A stretch of DNA of 64,000 nt from Coccinella septempunctata (Eukaryota > Arthropoda > Insecta > Coleoptera > Coccinellidae): the NCBI RefSeq assembly GCF_907165205.1, contig NC_058193.1, positions 7,998,001 through 8,062,000 on the forward strand, given 5' to 3'. Of the stretch, positions 55,315 through 64,000 are shown in pieces. The notes under the pieces are model-generated. The model was not told where the DNA came from and made no database searches. It worked only from the letters and a program-made list of their open reading frames with translations. Numbering within the stretch: the stretch's first letter is position 1; every line of letters begins with the position of its first letter. Both the position numbers and the translations under genes were made by a program.

Positions 55315-56019
55315 AAGGTGTTTCAATGGGGAGCCCTCGAAAAAATATTAATCGAGCTTTTGGCCAGAGACAAAATCTCTGTCTCTGTTTTGGCTATCAT
55401 CAGTACGATGAAAAAGTGCAAGGTGAATAACCCTGCCTCATTGTTCGGCTGGCATCTGTTTGTTGACTCCGTTAGTCCGTTGATTTGTAGTTTTGGTTTG
55501 CTATAAATTGTTATACCTCTTTGCAATTTTTCACCGATAAGAGCTGAAAGAAAGCCCGAAACCATTGTCTACCGTTAAAAATTCTTTAGAGGGCTTTTTC
55601 GAATACAGAACTGAAGGAATTTCAGTGATGAAGTGACTGATCGAAATCTCAATGAACTGTTCAACAACTTTTACGTCAGAAGGCTAACTGCCAATTCACA
55701 ATGGTGTTAACAAAGATTATAGAGTAGAAAGATAGGAAACGAAGCGACTAGAGTGATGTGAGCGTCATCTGTGTTTCAAATGTGTTTTTAAGGCCCTAAG
55801 ACTGGTTAAAATTTTAATTCGAGGGACATAGGAAATTTTGCGAGATGTCAGTCAGATGGCCATTTTGATCAAACCGGTTTTGAATGTTTTGATTCTCGTA
55901 TCCATAGACAACCTCGTATCTCCTCTTGTTTTTCGAGCCCGTTCTAGTTGCTGATTATTGAAATTGTTGTCTAATTTCTTGGCGAAAACCTCAGAATATC
56001 GTTCGAAAATTATTGTATG
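55315..56019. other. No gene; inverted-repeat arm near 55687-55745
   Basis: 55687-55740 (CTGCCAATTCACAATG, then AAGATTATAGAGTAGAAAG) recurs inverted at 62342-62367 and 61950-61973. These may be the terminal repeats of a larger old element enclosing the unknown gene and the Gypsy at 56231. Confidence 0.4.
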
Positions 56020-56230
56020 GTGAAGAACTGTGGATCAAATAAAACGAATTTTACTAAGGAAATCGGGAATGTAAGTATTAACTGGTAACATGTGACTCGG
56101 TCATTCATTGATTTTTGTTTTCAGTGCTACGAAGTGGATAAATTTTCAGGGCGTAAAGGCCTGCAAACACTACTGACTACACCATGTGCAAGTCGATTGA
56201 GAACTGTTTATCCACGTGAATTGTTGTATG

Positions 56231-56384
56231 TGTGCTACTCCAAATATAAGTCAATAATCACTCGTCTTAGCACAAAATAGTTTTATTTATTTTCTCCATT
56301 AATTCGATCCAACACTTCATATCTAAATTTCAAAAACCCCGTAACCATAACAACTATAAAAACTCAAATCTGTACAGTGCCACA
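56231..56384 (-). repeat. Gypsy G2 3' LTR
   Basis: 154 bp, TGTGGCACTG to AGTAGCACA on the - strand; identical to the other LTR by eye. Confidence 0.95.
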
Positions 56385-58242
56385 TTCCCTCCATTTTTTT
56401 CAACTTCAGTAACGGCAGCTTTCCTGATACTTTAGATATTTCCTTCTCTGGTTCACTTTCGTTGATAAGCTTCGGAGATAAGGGATGTGTAATGGGATTT
56501 GGCGATTCTGACCTAAGATCTGGTTTGTTTCTGGAAATATCAGTTTCATCGCACCCCTGTATTGGTTCGGGGAGTTTCTTCAAGTGGCTAACGTGCCTTT
56601 TTACTATCTGGCCATCTTCACTTGAAAGGGTTACTTCATTTCCCTTTCTTTCCACTACAGTGAACTCTTCGTTATTGAATCTCGGTATCAGTTTGTTGGG
56701 AATTATCATATTCTTCGCTAACACTTTGTCACCTTGTTTTATTTCGATTATTTTTGCTCGTCTTGATGAATCTTCCTTTTCCTTTCCTTTTTGTTTATTC
56801 ACCATGTCATTTTCGCGCGCTTCTTCGTCTACCGGCTCAACAACTAGATCTGCCATAGATGGGATTTTGTCACGAATGGTTCTGTTGAACATCAGTTCTG
56901 ATGGTGATTTACCGGTGGTTCCATGTGGCGTTACATTATACATCATTGTAAATTTTTGAAGTTCTGTTTTAAAATTTTGTTTATTTACCTGAGCTATTTG
57001 TAATCTCTTTAATATAGCCCTATTCATGTTTTCTACCTCGCCGTTTGCTTGAGGCCAATATGGTGGTGTATGAATCAATTCAATATTATTGTGTGAACAA
57101 TAATTCTTGAACTCTTGACTGGCAAATTGGGGTCCGTTGTCCGCTCTAATAGATCTTGGTATTCCTAGGCGACAAAATATCTCTGACAAGTGATTCATAA
57201 TGACAGCGGAGGTAGTCGTTCTGAGAAATTTTATTTCTTGGTACCTTGAATAGTAGTCTATTATGACCAAGAGTTGATCTTGATTTGGCAAGGGTCCCAT
57301 AAGATCTATTGCTACACATTGCCACGGCCCTTCCGGGAATTTATGCCTTTTCATCGGTGGTGGTTTATCCGGAATTGTAACTAATAATGAGCCTCTACAA
57401 TTTTTTACAAATTTCTCGACTTCTCTGTCCATAAATGGCCACCAAACCTTGGCTCTCAGTCTCCTTTTCATCACCGTCTCTCCCGGATGCCCCTCGTGGG
57501 CTAATTGTAATACCTCGGCTTTCAACGAATCAGGTATAACTAGTCTACTTCCTCGCAGAATTACTGATCCTATTGTCATCAGCTCTTGGTGAAAGGGGTA
57601 AAGAGCATTTTTGTCTGCAATTTCCCAACAATCATCCTTGATCTTCTTTACTGCATCAGATATTTTCCGATCATGTTGACTCTCACTTATAATTTTGCTA
57701 ATATTCATAGCTGCTGGTGAGTCAATTTCAAGCAGGGCACATACGTGATATTCGTTTTCCTTGTCGAACGATGACTCTTCATCGAGTTGGCATAGTCTTG
57801 ATAATAAATCGGCTATATTTAGTTTCCCCGATTGGTAGATAACTTTGAATTTGTAAGCCTGTAGCCTGAGAACCCATCTTTCGATTCGAGCTGGTGGCTT
57901 CGACGATGGTTTGAAAATTGCCTCTAAAGGCTTGTGGTCCGTAACTAATTCAAATTCCAAACCCGCTAGATAATAATGGAAACGCTCCACGGCCCAGACG
58001 AGAGCTAAGCTTTCCTTTTCCGTTTGCGAATAGCGTTTTTCTGTAGCCGAAAGACTTTTACTAGCGAACGATATAACTTGTGGTGTTCTTTGTTCATTAA
58101 ACTGTAGCAGTACAGCTCCCAGTGCCACAGGGCTAGCATCTGCTACTAGACGGGTTCTCAGCTGAGGATCAAAGTATGATAATATCGGTAGAGTCGCCAG
58201 CGATTTTTTTAGTTTGTTAAAACTTGCTGGACTTGACACCAT
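56323..58242 (-). CDS. Gypsy G2 RNase H and integrase part of Pol
   Basis: 639 codons. RNase H acids are visible in LVADASPVALG, EKESLALVWA, LVTDHKPLEA and NIADLLSRL. The integrase zinc domain has HEGHPGETVM but its Cys pair reads NCRGS, with the second Cys replaced by Ser. The core acids are in VAIDLMGPLP, IRADNGPQFAS and NGEVENMNRA. A C-terminal GDKVLAKN and VVERKGNEVTL block follows. The frame ends inside the LTR. It is separated from the RT frame by two shifts within about 70 bp (58242-58310). Confidence 0.9.
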   Translation of the reverse strand: MVSSPASFNKLKKSLATLPILSYFDPQLRTRLVADASPVALGAVLLQFNEQRTPQVISFASKSLSATEKRYSQTEKESLALVWAVERFHYYLAGLEFELVTDHKPLEAIFKPSSKPPARIERWVLRLQAYKFKVIYQSGKLNIADLLSRLCQLDEESSFDKENEYHVCALLEIDSPAAMNISKIISESQHDRKISDAVKKIKDDCWEIADKNALYPFHQELMTIGSVILRGSRLVIPDSLKAEVLQLAHEGHPGETVMKRRLRAKVWWPFMDREVEKFVKNCRGSLLVTIPDKPPPMKRHKFPEGPWQCVAIDLMGPLPNQDQLLVIIDYYSRYQEIKFLRTTTSAVIMNHLSEIFCRLGIPRSIRADNGPQFASQEFKNYCSHNNIELIHTPPYWPQANGEVENMNRAILKRLQIAQVNKQNFKTELQKFTMMYNVTPHGTTGKSPSELMFNRTIRDKIPSMADLVVEPVDEEARENDMVNKQKGKEKEDSSRRAKIIEIKQGDKVLAKNMIIPNKLIPRFNNEEFTVVERKGNEVTLSSEDGQIVKRHVSHLKKLPEPIQGCDETDISRNKPDLRSESPNPITHPLSPKLINESEPEKEISKVSGKLPLLKLKKMEGMWHCTDLSFYSCYGYGVFEI

Positions 58243-58264
58243 TCAAACTTCTGGTTTTCTCTAA

Positions 58265-60373
58265 TCAGACTCCGGAGTGGTTCCGTTGTGGTTCCCAGCG
58301 TATGAACTTCCCTAGATAGGTGACGAGTCCAAGAAAGCTTCTTGTTTTTTCTTTTGTAGTCGGTGGTCGGAACTGCAATATTGTTTTTATTTTCGCATGG
58401 TCTGCTTCGATTCCTTTGTCGGAGAGCTTGTGGCCGAGAAAATAAAGCTCATTGACCTTTTTTATACATTTCTCTTCGTTTAGGAGAACATTGTTTACCT
58501 TGAATACCTCTAGTACGTTATTCAGGCAGTAATCATGTTCTTTTTCTGTTTTTCCATAAATAATTACATCATCAATATAATTTAAACAGTTATTGCACGA
58601 TGCAAGCATTTCCTCAAAAACTCTCTGAAAAATTTCCGGTGCCGAGTTGACTCCAAACATTAATCGTTTGTAGCGAAACATACCTTTGTGGGTAATGAAA
58701 GTAGTAATAGGGCGGCTTTCCTCATCAGGTTCAAGTTGGTGGTATGCGTTGGCTAAATCAAGTCGAGAGAAAAACTTTGCTCCCCGGAGTTTAGTCATGA
58801 AAGAGTCGAAAGTTGGAATGGGGTAATTCTCCCTCAGAATTGCTTCATTGGCACGGCGCATATCCACACAAATGCGGATGTCATCGTTGGGTTTCAAAAC
58901 CACTACTATGGGTGAGATCCATGCACTTGGTTCAGTAACTTTCTCTATGATATCAGACAGAAGTGCTTCTTTTAGTTTTCTCTCTACTTTAGCTTCTAAA
59001 GTAATTGGGACTGTTTGTTTAACAGGTTTGATCTGAGAATTGATTGTCAATTTGACTTTGATATTTTTAATCTTAGGGAACGATTTTATTTCCTCGATGT
59101 GGTTAATGTTCAAGCCTAATTTCAGGATACCTAATCGTTTTGCGACATCTTTACCTAGAATCGAGATGTCTCCCTGTTCTACAACATAAAAGTTTGTAAT
59201 TATTTCGGGCTGACCCTGTAAACTCACTGTTGTTTCGAACGTGTGACTGACGTCCAGAGTTTTTCCCGCTGCGTATCCTCTGAGGGAATGTTGGGATTGA
59301 GGGTTGATGTCCCATGTTACAGCTTTCATTTTCTTTAACGATTCCCAGTCACCACCGTTTATTATATTCACTTTCGAGCCTGAATCTATCAATACGGTGA
59401 TAGGTACACCTCCTATGTTGCATTCTATAAGGTCATCATTCTGGTCTTCTGTACATATACCTGACACCTTGAAGCATTGAAAATTTCTAATGCCAACTGT
59501 CCCTTCCATTTCTGTTTCTTCTTCCTCTATACGGTTAACCCTAGAACTCGTCCTTCTACGTTTGTTTTGAGGTTCATGTGAAGAATTTCTGTTATAAGAA
59601 AACCGTTTCCTTTGTTGGTCGGTTCTGCATAGAAATGCATAGTGGCCCACAAACCCGCATATATTACATTTGGAATTTTTAGCAGGGCATTCTTTTGAAG
59701 GTACAGAATGGTTGCGTTTTCCACATCTTGTACAGTGGGTACCACGTTCGTTGTTGAAGGGTTCAATTTTGTTGACACCGAATGATGTACTAGGTCCAGT
59801 GTCAGCTAAATCCATAGCTTTAGACTGACTACCAATTTGTTCGTGAATTTGGCATAGGTTGAGTACTTCATCCAGTGATCTTTCTTTTTCCAGCAGTTTC
59901 TTCTTCAAATCTAGAGGTGCCCAACTATCAATTATCTTGTCCTTAATATTTATTTCATTCGATTCTTGTGCCGAATTTCCAAATGAACACTTGCTCGCTT
60001 GGTTCCTGATTTTAAGAACAAATTTACTAAAGTTTTCATTTTGTTCAGGTTTGATGTTTCTGAATATGTGCCGTTCGAAAGTTGAGTTCTGTTTTGGTGA
60101 AAAATAATCGGTCAGTTCTTCAACAAGGGTTTTGAAAACGTCGTTATTTATGTCTTTATCGAAGATTTCTAATGCTCCTGGAAGATTATTTGCTACTTCT
60201 TGGAGCTGTGCTCCTCCAAGATGTAGAAGTTTGTTCCTTTTCTTAACAATATTTGTTATATCCTCCGAAGCTAGATATAATTCCAAAGAACGTAACCATT
60301 TTTCCCATTCTCCCCTGATCAAAGCCTTGTCGAGGTTATCGCAGAGGAAGGGTTTTATATTGCTGTCTGTCAT
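58265..60373 (-). CDS. Gypsy G2 Gag, protease and reverse transcriptase
   Basis: A 702-codon open frame from the ATG at 60373. The Gag capsid part covers about residues 1-200. Two zinc knuckles follow: an irregular CTRCGKRNH one from 214, and a regular CNICGFVGHYAFLC at 236-249. Protease has ITVLIDSGSKVNII (DSG at 330-332). RT has PIVVVLKPNDD, FFSRLDLANAYHQL and NYIDDVIIYG, all catalytic Asp kept. Gag and Pol form one frame without slippage. The frame leaves the expected sequence after YLGKFI near 58310. Confidence 0.92.
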   Translation of the reverse strand: MTDSNIKPFLCDNLDKALIRGEWEKWLRSLELYLASEDITNIVKKRNKLLHLGGAQLQEVANNLPGALEIFDKDINNDVFKTLVEELTDYFSPKQNSTFERHIFRNIKPEQNENFSKFVLKIRNQASKCSFGNSAQESNEINIKDKIIDSWAPLDLKKKLLEKERSLDEVLNLCQIHEQIGSQSKAMDLADTGPSTSFGVNKIEPFNNERGTHCTRCGKRNHSVPSKECPAKNSKCNICGFVGHYAFLCRTDQQRKRFSYNRNSSHEPQNKRRRTSSRVNRIEEEETEMEGTVGIRNFQCFKVSGICTEDQNDDLIECNIGGVPITVLIDSGSKVNIINGGDWESLKKMKAVTWDINPQSQHSLRGYAAGKTLDVSHTFETTVSLQGQPEIITNFYVVEQGDISILGKDVAKRLGILKLGLNINHIEEIKSFPKIKNIKVKLTINSQIKPVKQTVPITLEAKVERKLKEALLSDIIEKVTEPSAWISPIVVVLKPNDDIRICVDMRRANEAILRENYPIPTFDSFMTKLRGAKFFSRLDLANAYHQLEPDEESRPITTFITHKGMFRYKRLMFGVNSAPEIFQRVFEEMLASCNNCLNYIDDVIIYGKTEKEHDYCLNNVLEVFKVNNVLLNEEKCIKKVNELYFLGHKLSDKGIEADHAKIKTILQFRPPTTKEKTRSFLGLVTYLGKFIRWEPQRNHSGV

Positions 60374-60414
60374 GATCAGTAAATTTTTTCGACTCTTCTG
60401 AGCTCGTTGTCTTG

Positions 60415-60633
60415 GACTGCCCTGAAATAGGGTAACAGTTTGATTAATTCTGTTATTTTCTTAAACTGCCCTGTAAACCAGGGTAACAGTTATTTATGGA
60501 CTGCCTGTAGAAACAGGTAACAGTTCATATTTTTTTTCAACTGCCCTGTGATAGGGTAACAGTTTTTTTCTGAACTGCCCTTCGAAAGGGTAACAGTTAT
60601 TTCTGTTGAACTGCCCTCCAAAAGGGTAACAGT
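60415..60633 (-). promoter_or_regulatory. Six tandem hairpins in the Gypsy G2 leader
   Basis: Six units at about 60415-60440, 60463-60491, 60499-60525, 60538-60563, 60572-60597 and 60608-60633. Each has CTGCCCT and AGGGTAACAG arms facing each other over a 3-7 nt loop, with T-rich spacers. The third unit has GCCTGT against ACAGGT, so both arms changed together and pairing is kept. They lie between the primer-binding site and the Gag ATG. A packaging, dimerisation or translation role is inference. Confidence 0.75.
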
Positions 60634-60796
60634 TATTTCTTTATTAGTCATGACTAATTTTATAATGCATTATAAAATCGTATCGATAGAATTGTTAGCA
60701 CTTGGGAAGGATTAAATGTCACGAATGTCAGTATCCGACTCACCTTGTTCAGAAATCAACGTCCTGCGGGTAAAATTACCACTTCTCGTCGCCAAT

Positions 60797-60950
60797 TGTG
60801 CTACTCCAAATATAAGTCAATAATCACTCGTCTTAGCACAAAATAGTTTTATTTATTTTCTCCATTAATTCGATCCAACACTTCATATCTAAATTTCAAA
60901 AACCCCGTAACCATAACAACTATAAAAACTCAAATCTGTACAGTGCCACA
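60797..60950 (-). repeat. Gypsy G2 5' LTR
   Basis: Identical to the 56231-56384 LTR. The primer-binding site begins TTGGCGACGAGAAG on - at about 60795; the matching tRNA was not assigned. Confidence 0.95.
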
Positions 60951-61674
60951 GTATGCAGGAAGCATCCCTTACATGAAGGGCTCGTTTAGCGGAAATCATG
61001 ACTTTTATACGTCCATTCAAAGATTCTCAATTGCCTTCAATATATTCAGAAATGCAAAAGTTTTATGGATTTCGATTTGGGAATCGGGTGACTGTCAAAT
61101 TGTCGTTTGGGAAGTCAAAGTTTTATGAAACCTTCTGTGAGTGTTCATTCGTCAATCAATTTGTATATTGTGTCATAAAGAGACCATATCATGAAGAAAT
61201 CATGAAAAAGCATGAAGAAATTATACTGACGGACTTGAATACGGGGCTTGTACACCTCTGTAAGGTTTTTTTCAATTGTGGTTCTGAAAATTTTGTAAAT
61301 GATATGTAAGTAACGGAAATATGCATCCTATGACGGTTAATTGCATATTGGTTCATATCAATTTCTGATATAAATTGTAAAAAACTCAGTTTATTAATTC
61401 GAAACTTTTTCACAGAAAAAACACCTTTCACCTTTCACGTAACTATAGCAGATATTGTGCTACAATAGACCGTTGGTCGCAGTGGCAGGTTTGGGTTTAT
61501 CCGTCCAACAATCAATCAGTATCAACTATAGCAGATAACCATGTACTCTTGTATCCTAGTCAAAGCTCTATTCGTTTTCCATAATTTCAAATTTTTGTAA
61601 ATTTTTTATAGATTGCAAATAAAAATTTATCACATCCAACAGCGTATTTCATTGATACCAATCGATTCCAAACA

Positions 61675-62012
61675 ATGTTCAGATGAAAACTAACATCCTG
61701 GTCACAAAACAAAACCATCCTCTTGTTTTGTCGCTCAGGATGTTCGTTTTCTGGTCTCAACAAGGTCAATATTGAAATTGAATACAAGGAATAGAATTCG
61801 AATTTCGCGCCCCTCAATTATAAAAGAGAAAACTGTTATTACACAGTTTTTCTGTATTGATAATACGTTTTCAGCGCCATCTCATTGTCAAATGTGTTTT
61901 CACTGGCCAAAATGTAGTCGGTTTTTAGTACTAGCGATATGAGGGCGTTTTCTATCTTTCTACTCTATAATCTTTGGATGTTAATGGTTATGGTAAGGTT
62001 AACGGTGAGCTA
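61675..62012. other. No gene recognised
   Basis: Non-coding sequence after the unknown gene; 61950-61973 is the inverted copy of 55714-55737. Confidence 0.35.
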
Positions 62013-62014
62013 AT

Positions 62015-62187
62015 AGGCCTGTTTTGGTTCGCTTTTAGGATGGTTCCAGAACTGTTCAAAACAGTCGCATATTTATTTATTCAGCGTAAGCTCGCGCGTA
62101 GCATGCGTGTAGCTTCCCACACCATTGCTGCTCCACTACTTTGAACCGATTCGGAACCGCCTCAAGTGCGAACCAAAACAAAGCTTA
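62015..62187. mobile_element. MITE of about 175 bp
   Basis: Inverted ends share TGTTTTGGTTCGC. It lies within a larger imperfect inverted repeat (around 61990 and 62325, GTTAACGGTGAGCTA and complement). The duplication is not clear. Confidence 0.55.
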
Positions 62188-62689
62188 TGTAAACGCTTAA
62201 ATAATAATACATAATAGAGCTACTACGATACTGTTCACATCAATGTTAATGTCAAGCGTAATGTTAATGATAATAATAAATATTTCTTGAATTTATTATT
62301 ATTTAAGCGTTAACATCGTAGCTCACTTTTAACATTACCGTTACCCTAAACATCATTGTGAATTGGCAGTAAACCAGATCGACTTGTAATCCAATTTCCC
62401 TTTCTCTGTTATAACAAAGAGGTTATAATTTTTATAACAATAAACCTTATCACAGAGACAAGAGACCAAGAGACAGTTACTATGCGTATAGTTCGTAGAT
62501 AGAGGAAGTCTAAAATCGATTTCAAGCGAATAACCCAGAGGTATAGAAGTTATATCTCACTATAGTGTTATATCCGGTGAACTAATAACCCATGGAAGGA
62601 GTGTAGAGAGAGACCCACGGGAACGTTTGTGAGATAGAAGATAATCAGCTGATTCGGGGCAAAACATAGGCCAGTTCTCTGTAGTCTAT
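62188..62689. other. No gene; AT-rich inverted repeat
   Basis: AACGCTTAAATAATAAT at about 62193 recurs inverted near 62303-62320. No coding sequence seen. Confidence 0.4.
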
Positions 62690-62839
62690 GGGTGTGTTCA
62701 TAAACTTACTCCGAGAGTAGAGCATGAGTATGGTCATGCTCAGAGAGCATACTCTGAGGAACTAAAAGTACGTTTGTGAACGCTTCGGGCAATCAGAGCT
62801 TACTCAGAGCTTGCTCTGAGTAAGTTTGTGAACGCAACC
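62690..62839 (+). mobile_element. MITE family M1, copy C
   Basis: 150 bp, inverted ends GGGTGTGTTCATAAACTTAC and GGTTGCGTTCACAAACTTAC. TAT flanks both sides (62687-62689, 62840-62842). Uninterrupted reference for copies A and B. Confidence 0.85.
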
Positions 62840-62936
62840 TATACGTGAATCGCTTAGTTTTTTAGTTTTATTTGTACTTTTCCTCATTTTTGTGCAAAAT
62901 TTTTGTGAAATTATTATTCACTTCTGATTCTTTAGG

Positions 62937-63860
62937 ATGGTAAAGTCGTGTTCGGCATATAATTGTACGCAAAGGTACAGAAAAGGCAGTGGGATTTCAT
63001 TTTTCTCGTGAGTACTTATAAATCTAATCTCTAATCTTTGTACCTGATAGTTCTTGAATAATTATCATATTGATATAAAAAATTCTGTAGGTTTCCCAGG
63101 TTTCCATTCTTCTATGTTATGTAGTAACCACTTTCTTGAAAGTGATGTGGTTAGACAATCCGGCCAAATCAAACTGAGATAAGGTTCAATTCCCTCAATT
63201 TTCGATTTTCCTGATCACTTGATAAAGAAAACTCCCAAACCAAGGAAAATCAGAAAAAGATTAGCCGAGAAGGAGATTCAAGCAGAATCTACTTCGGAAG
63301 AGAAAAAGCTTAAGCTGGATCTTCAGATATATTCAGATTTGATATATTTTCAGTCCTGAAAACTACTTGGAGTCTGTGAATATCAATTCAATACCAAGGA
63401 TTGCTCTGAAAAACCTCAGATTCAAACTAAAACAATAAGGTATTTTCGTATATATTATCATATGTTTCATTCAGTGTCTTCAAATAATTATTTTGCAGGA
63501 GGAGGCATTATTTTAGGGATGTGAAATATTCTGCTCTGAGTACAGTTGAAGCCAAAATGGTTTGAAATATTGCCAATAGGAGTATTGAGAAAATTAGAAA
63601 AGAAAATAATAGATTGAGAACTAAAAACATAAATTACATAGAAGGGTGAAGGGTGATAAAGTTGAAAGAACTGATATTGCATTTGAAAACTTCTAAAAAT
63701 GTCTCTCAAAATTGTTATGACATAATGCAGGTAAAAGACAAGTATGAACTGGAGGCCTATAAAGAATCATTGACTGATGCAAATTAATGCATGCTGAGGA
63801 ATTACATGTGTTTCAGAATTTTATTTTATTTTGGCTCAGTAAGGATGGTGCTTCCTTTTT
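62937..63860 (+). pseudogene. THAP-domain (C2CH zinc finger) pseudogene
   Basis: ATG at 62937 gives MVKSCSAYNCTQRYRKGSGISFF, the start of a THAP domain with its first two Cys, ending at a GTGAGT donor (63008). After a TTCTGTAG acceptor (about 63090) the middle of the domain is missing and the frame shifts. The Cys-His pair appears in CSNHFLESD (63120 on), then an in-frame TAA, then the PSIFDFPDHLIKK block that closes THAP domains and a Lys-rich tail. Later stretches near 63500-63780 look like the coiled coil that follows THAP domains in P-element-type transposases. Either a P-like transposon relic or a dead host THAP gene. Confidence 0.7.
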
Positions 63861-64000
63861 CCAGAAACTTAAAGGTATAGCTCACATATTTTCTTTCATT
63901 TCTAAATATCTGGGGTAAGTATGTAGGTGAGTAATCTTTGAATCTTGGTATTCCATAATTTTTTTTTTAGATTTGTGGGTCGGAGATATTTGAATTGTTT
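63861..64000. other. Window end, nothing recognised
   Basis: AT-rich sequence with no feature identified. Confidence 0.3.

Larger units (their letters stand above)
56231..60950 (-). mobile_element. Gypsy family G2 (Mag/CsRn1-like), very young, complete ends
   Basis: Two 154-bp LTRs (56231-56384 and 60797-60950) look identical base for base, with a 5-bp duplication GTATG (56226-56230, 60951-60955). Gag and Pol lie on -. There is no envelope gene. Short LTRs and a Gag-Pol layout without env fit the Mag/CsRn1 group; the exact clade is inference. Confidence 0.95.
56022..61671 (+). pseudogene. Unidentified spliced gene split by a Gypsy insertion
   Basis: A possible first exon ends at about 56069 (donor GTAAGT) and a second starts at about 56125 after TTTTCAG. 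It is cut at 56230 by the Gypsy element and resumes at 60956. The resumed frame runs to 61128, and a longer frame (60998-61308) ends at another GTAAGT donor (61309). A last exon may start at 61612 after TTTTTATAG. No domain is recognised in any part. It may belong to a DNA transposon, since inverted arms lie at about 55690 and 62350. Confidence 0.35.

Noticed and set aside
60415..60633. CRISPR-like array
   Set aside because: Units are hairpins with variable loops and short T-rich spacers in a eukaryotic retrotransposon leader.

Overview
This is a stretch of an AT-rich insect genome (a beetle is my guess, low confidence) that is mostly transposable elements, many nested inside one another. Only two host genes are clear. 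One is an intronless Bub3 spindle-checkpoint gene on + at 49827-50825. The other is the first two coding exons of a FAM120A-family gene (constitutive coactivator of PPAR-gamma-like) on - at 28597-29146. The eukaryotic setting is shown by spliced introns, LTR, LINE and Penelope retroelements, DNA transposons and target-site duplications. Nothing bacterial was seen.

Left part, 1-9880: a mariner-type element with inverted repeats of about 250 bp (1-2020), a complete Tc1-like element (2984-4478), then palindromic or foldback elements and MITEs (5602-6295, 7172-7571, 7629-8844, 8845-9201, 9216-9401).

9880-28010 is one nested pile. A CR1/Jockey-like LINE on + is broken into four parts by two Gypsy elements of one family in opposite orientation (10704-15842 on -, 16087-20033 on +) and by a hairpin element (20293-20922) that itself carries a MITE. 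The LINE sits in a Copia element on - (22817-28010), which is also split by a Penelope-like element (23640-25646). The + Gypsy copy carries, after integrase and in place of an envelope gene, a TARG1/OARD1-type macro domain followed by a CCCH zinc finger. This is the most unusual coding content in the window.

30325-48522 appears to be one 18.2-kb Foldback-like element. A perfect 9-bp duplication flanks it, its ends are inverted repeats built from 164-bp tandem units, and it contains a decayed MULE-type transposase next to the left arm. Its interior and arms hold a Jockey LINE, a tRNA-like sequence, several MITEs, and a second 2-kb element with its own 9-bp duplication.

48523-64000: a TA-flanked element rich in CGATCA motifs, Bub3, a MITE split by a hAT element (51574-55222), an unidentified spliced gene split by a very young Gypsy element with identical LTRs (56231-60950), and a THAP-domain pseudogene (62937 onward). 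The young Gypsy has a leader with six tandem hairpins whose stems co-vary.

Most element genes are broken, often at catalytic residues. The two Gypsy families look the youngest.
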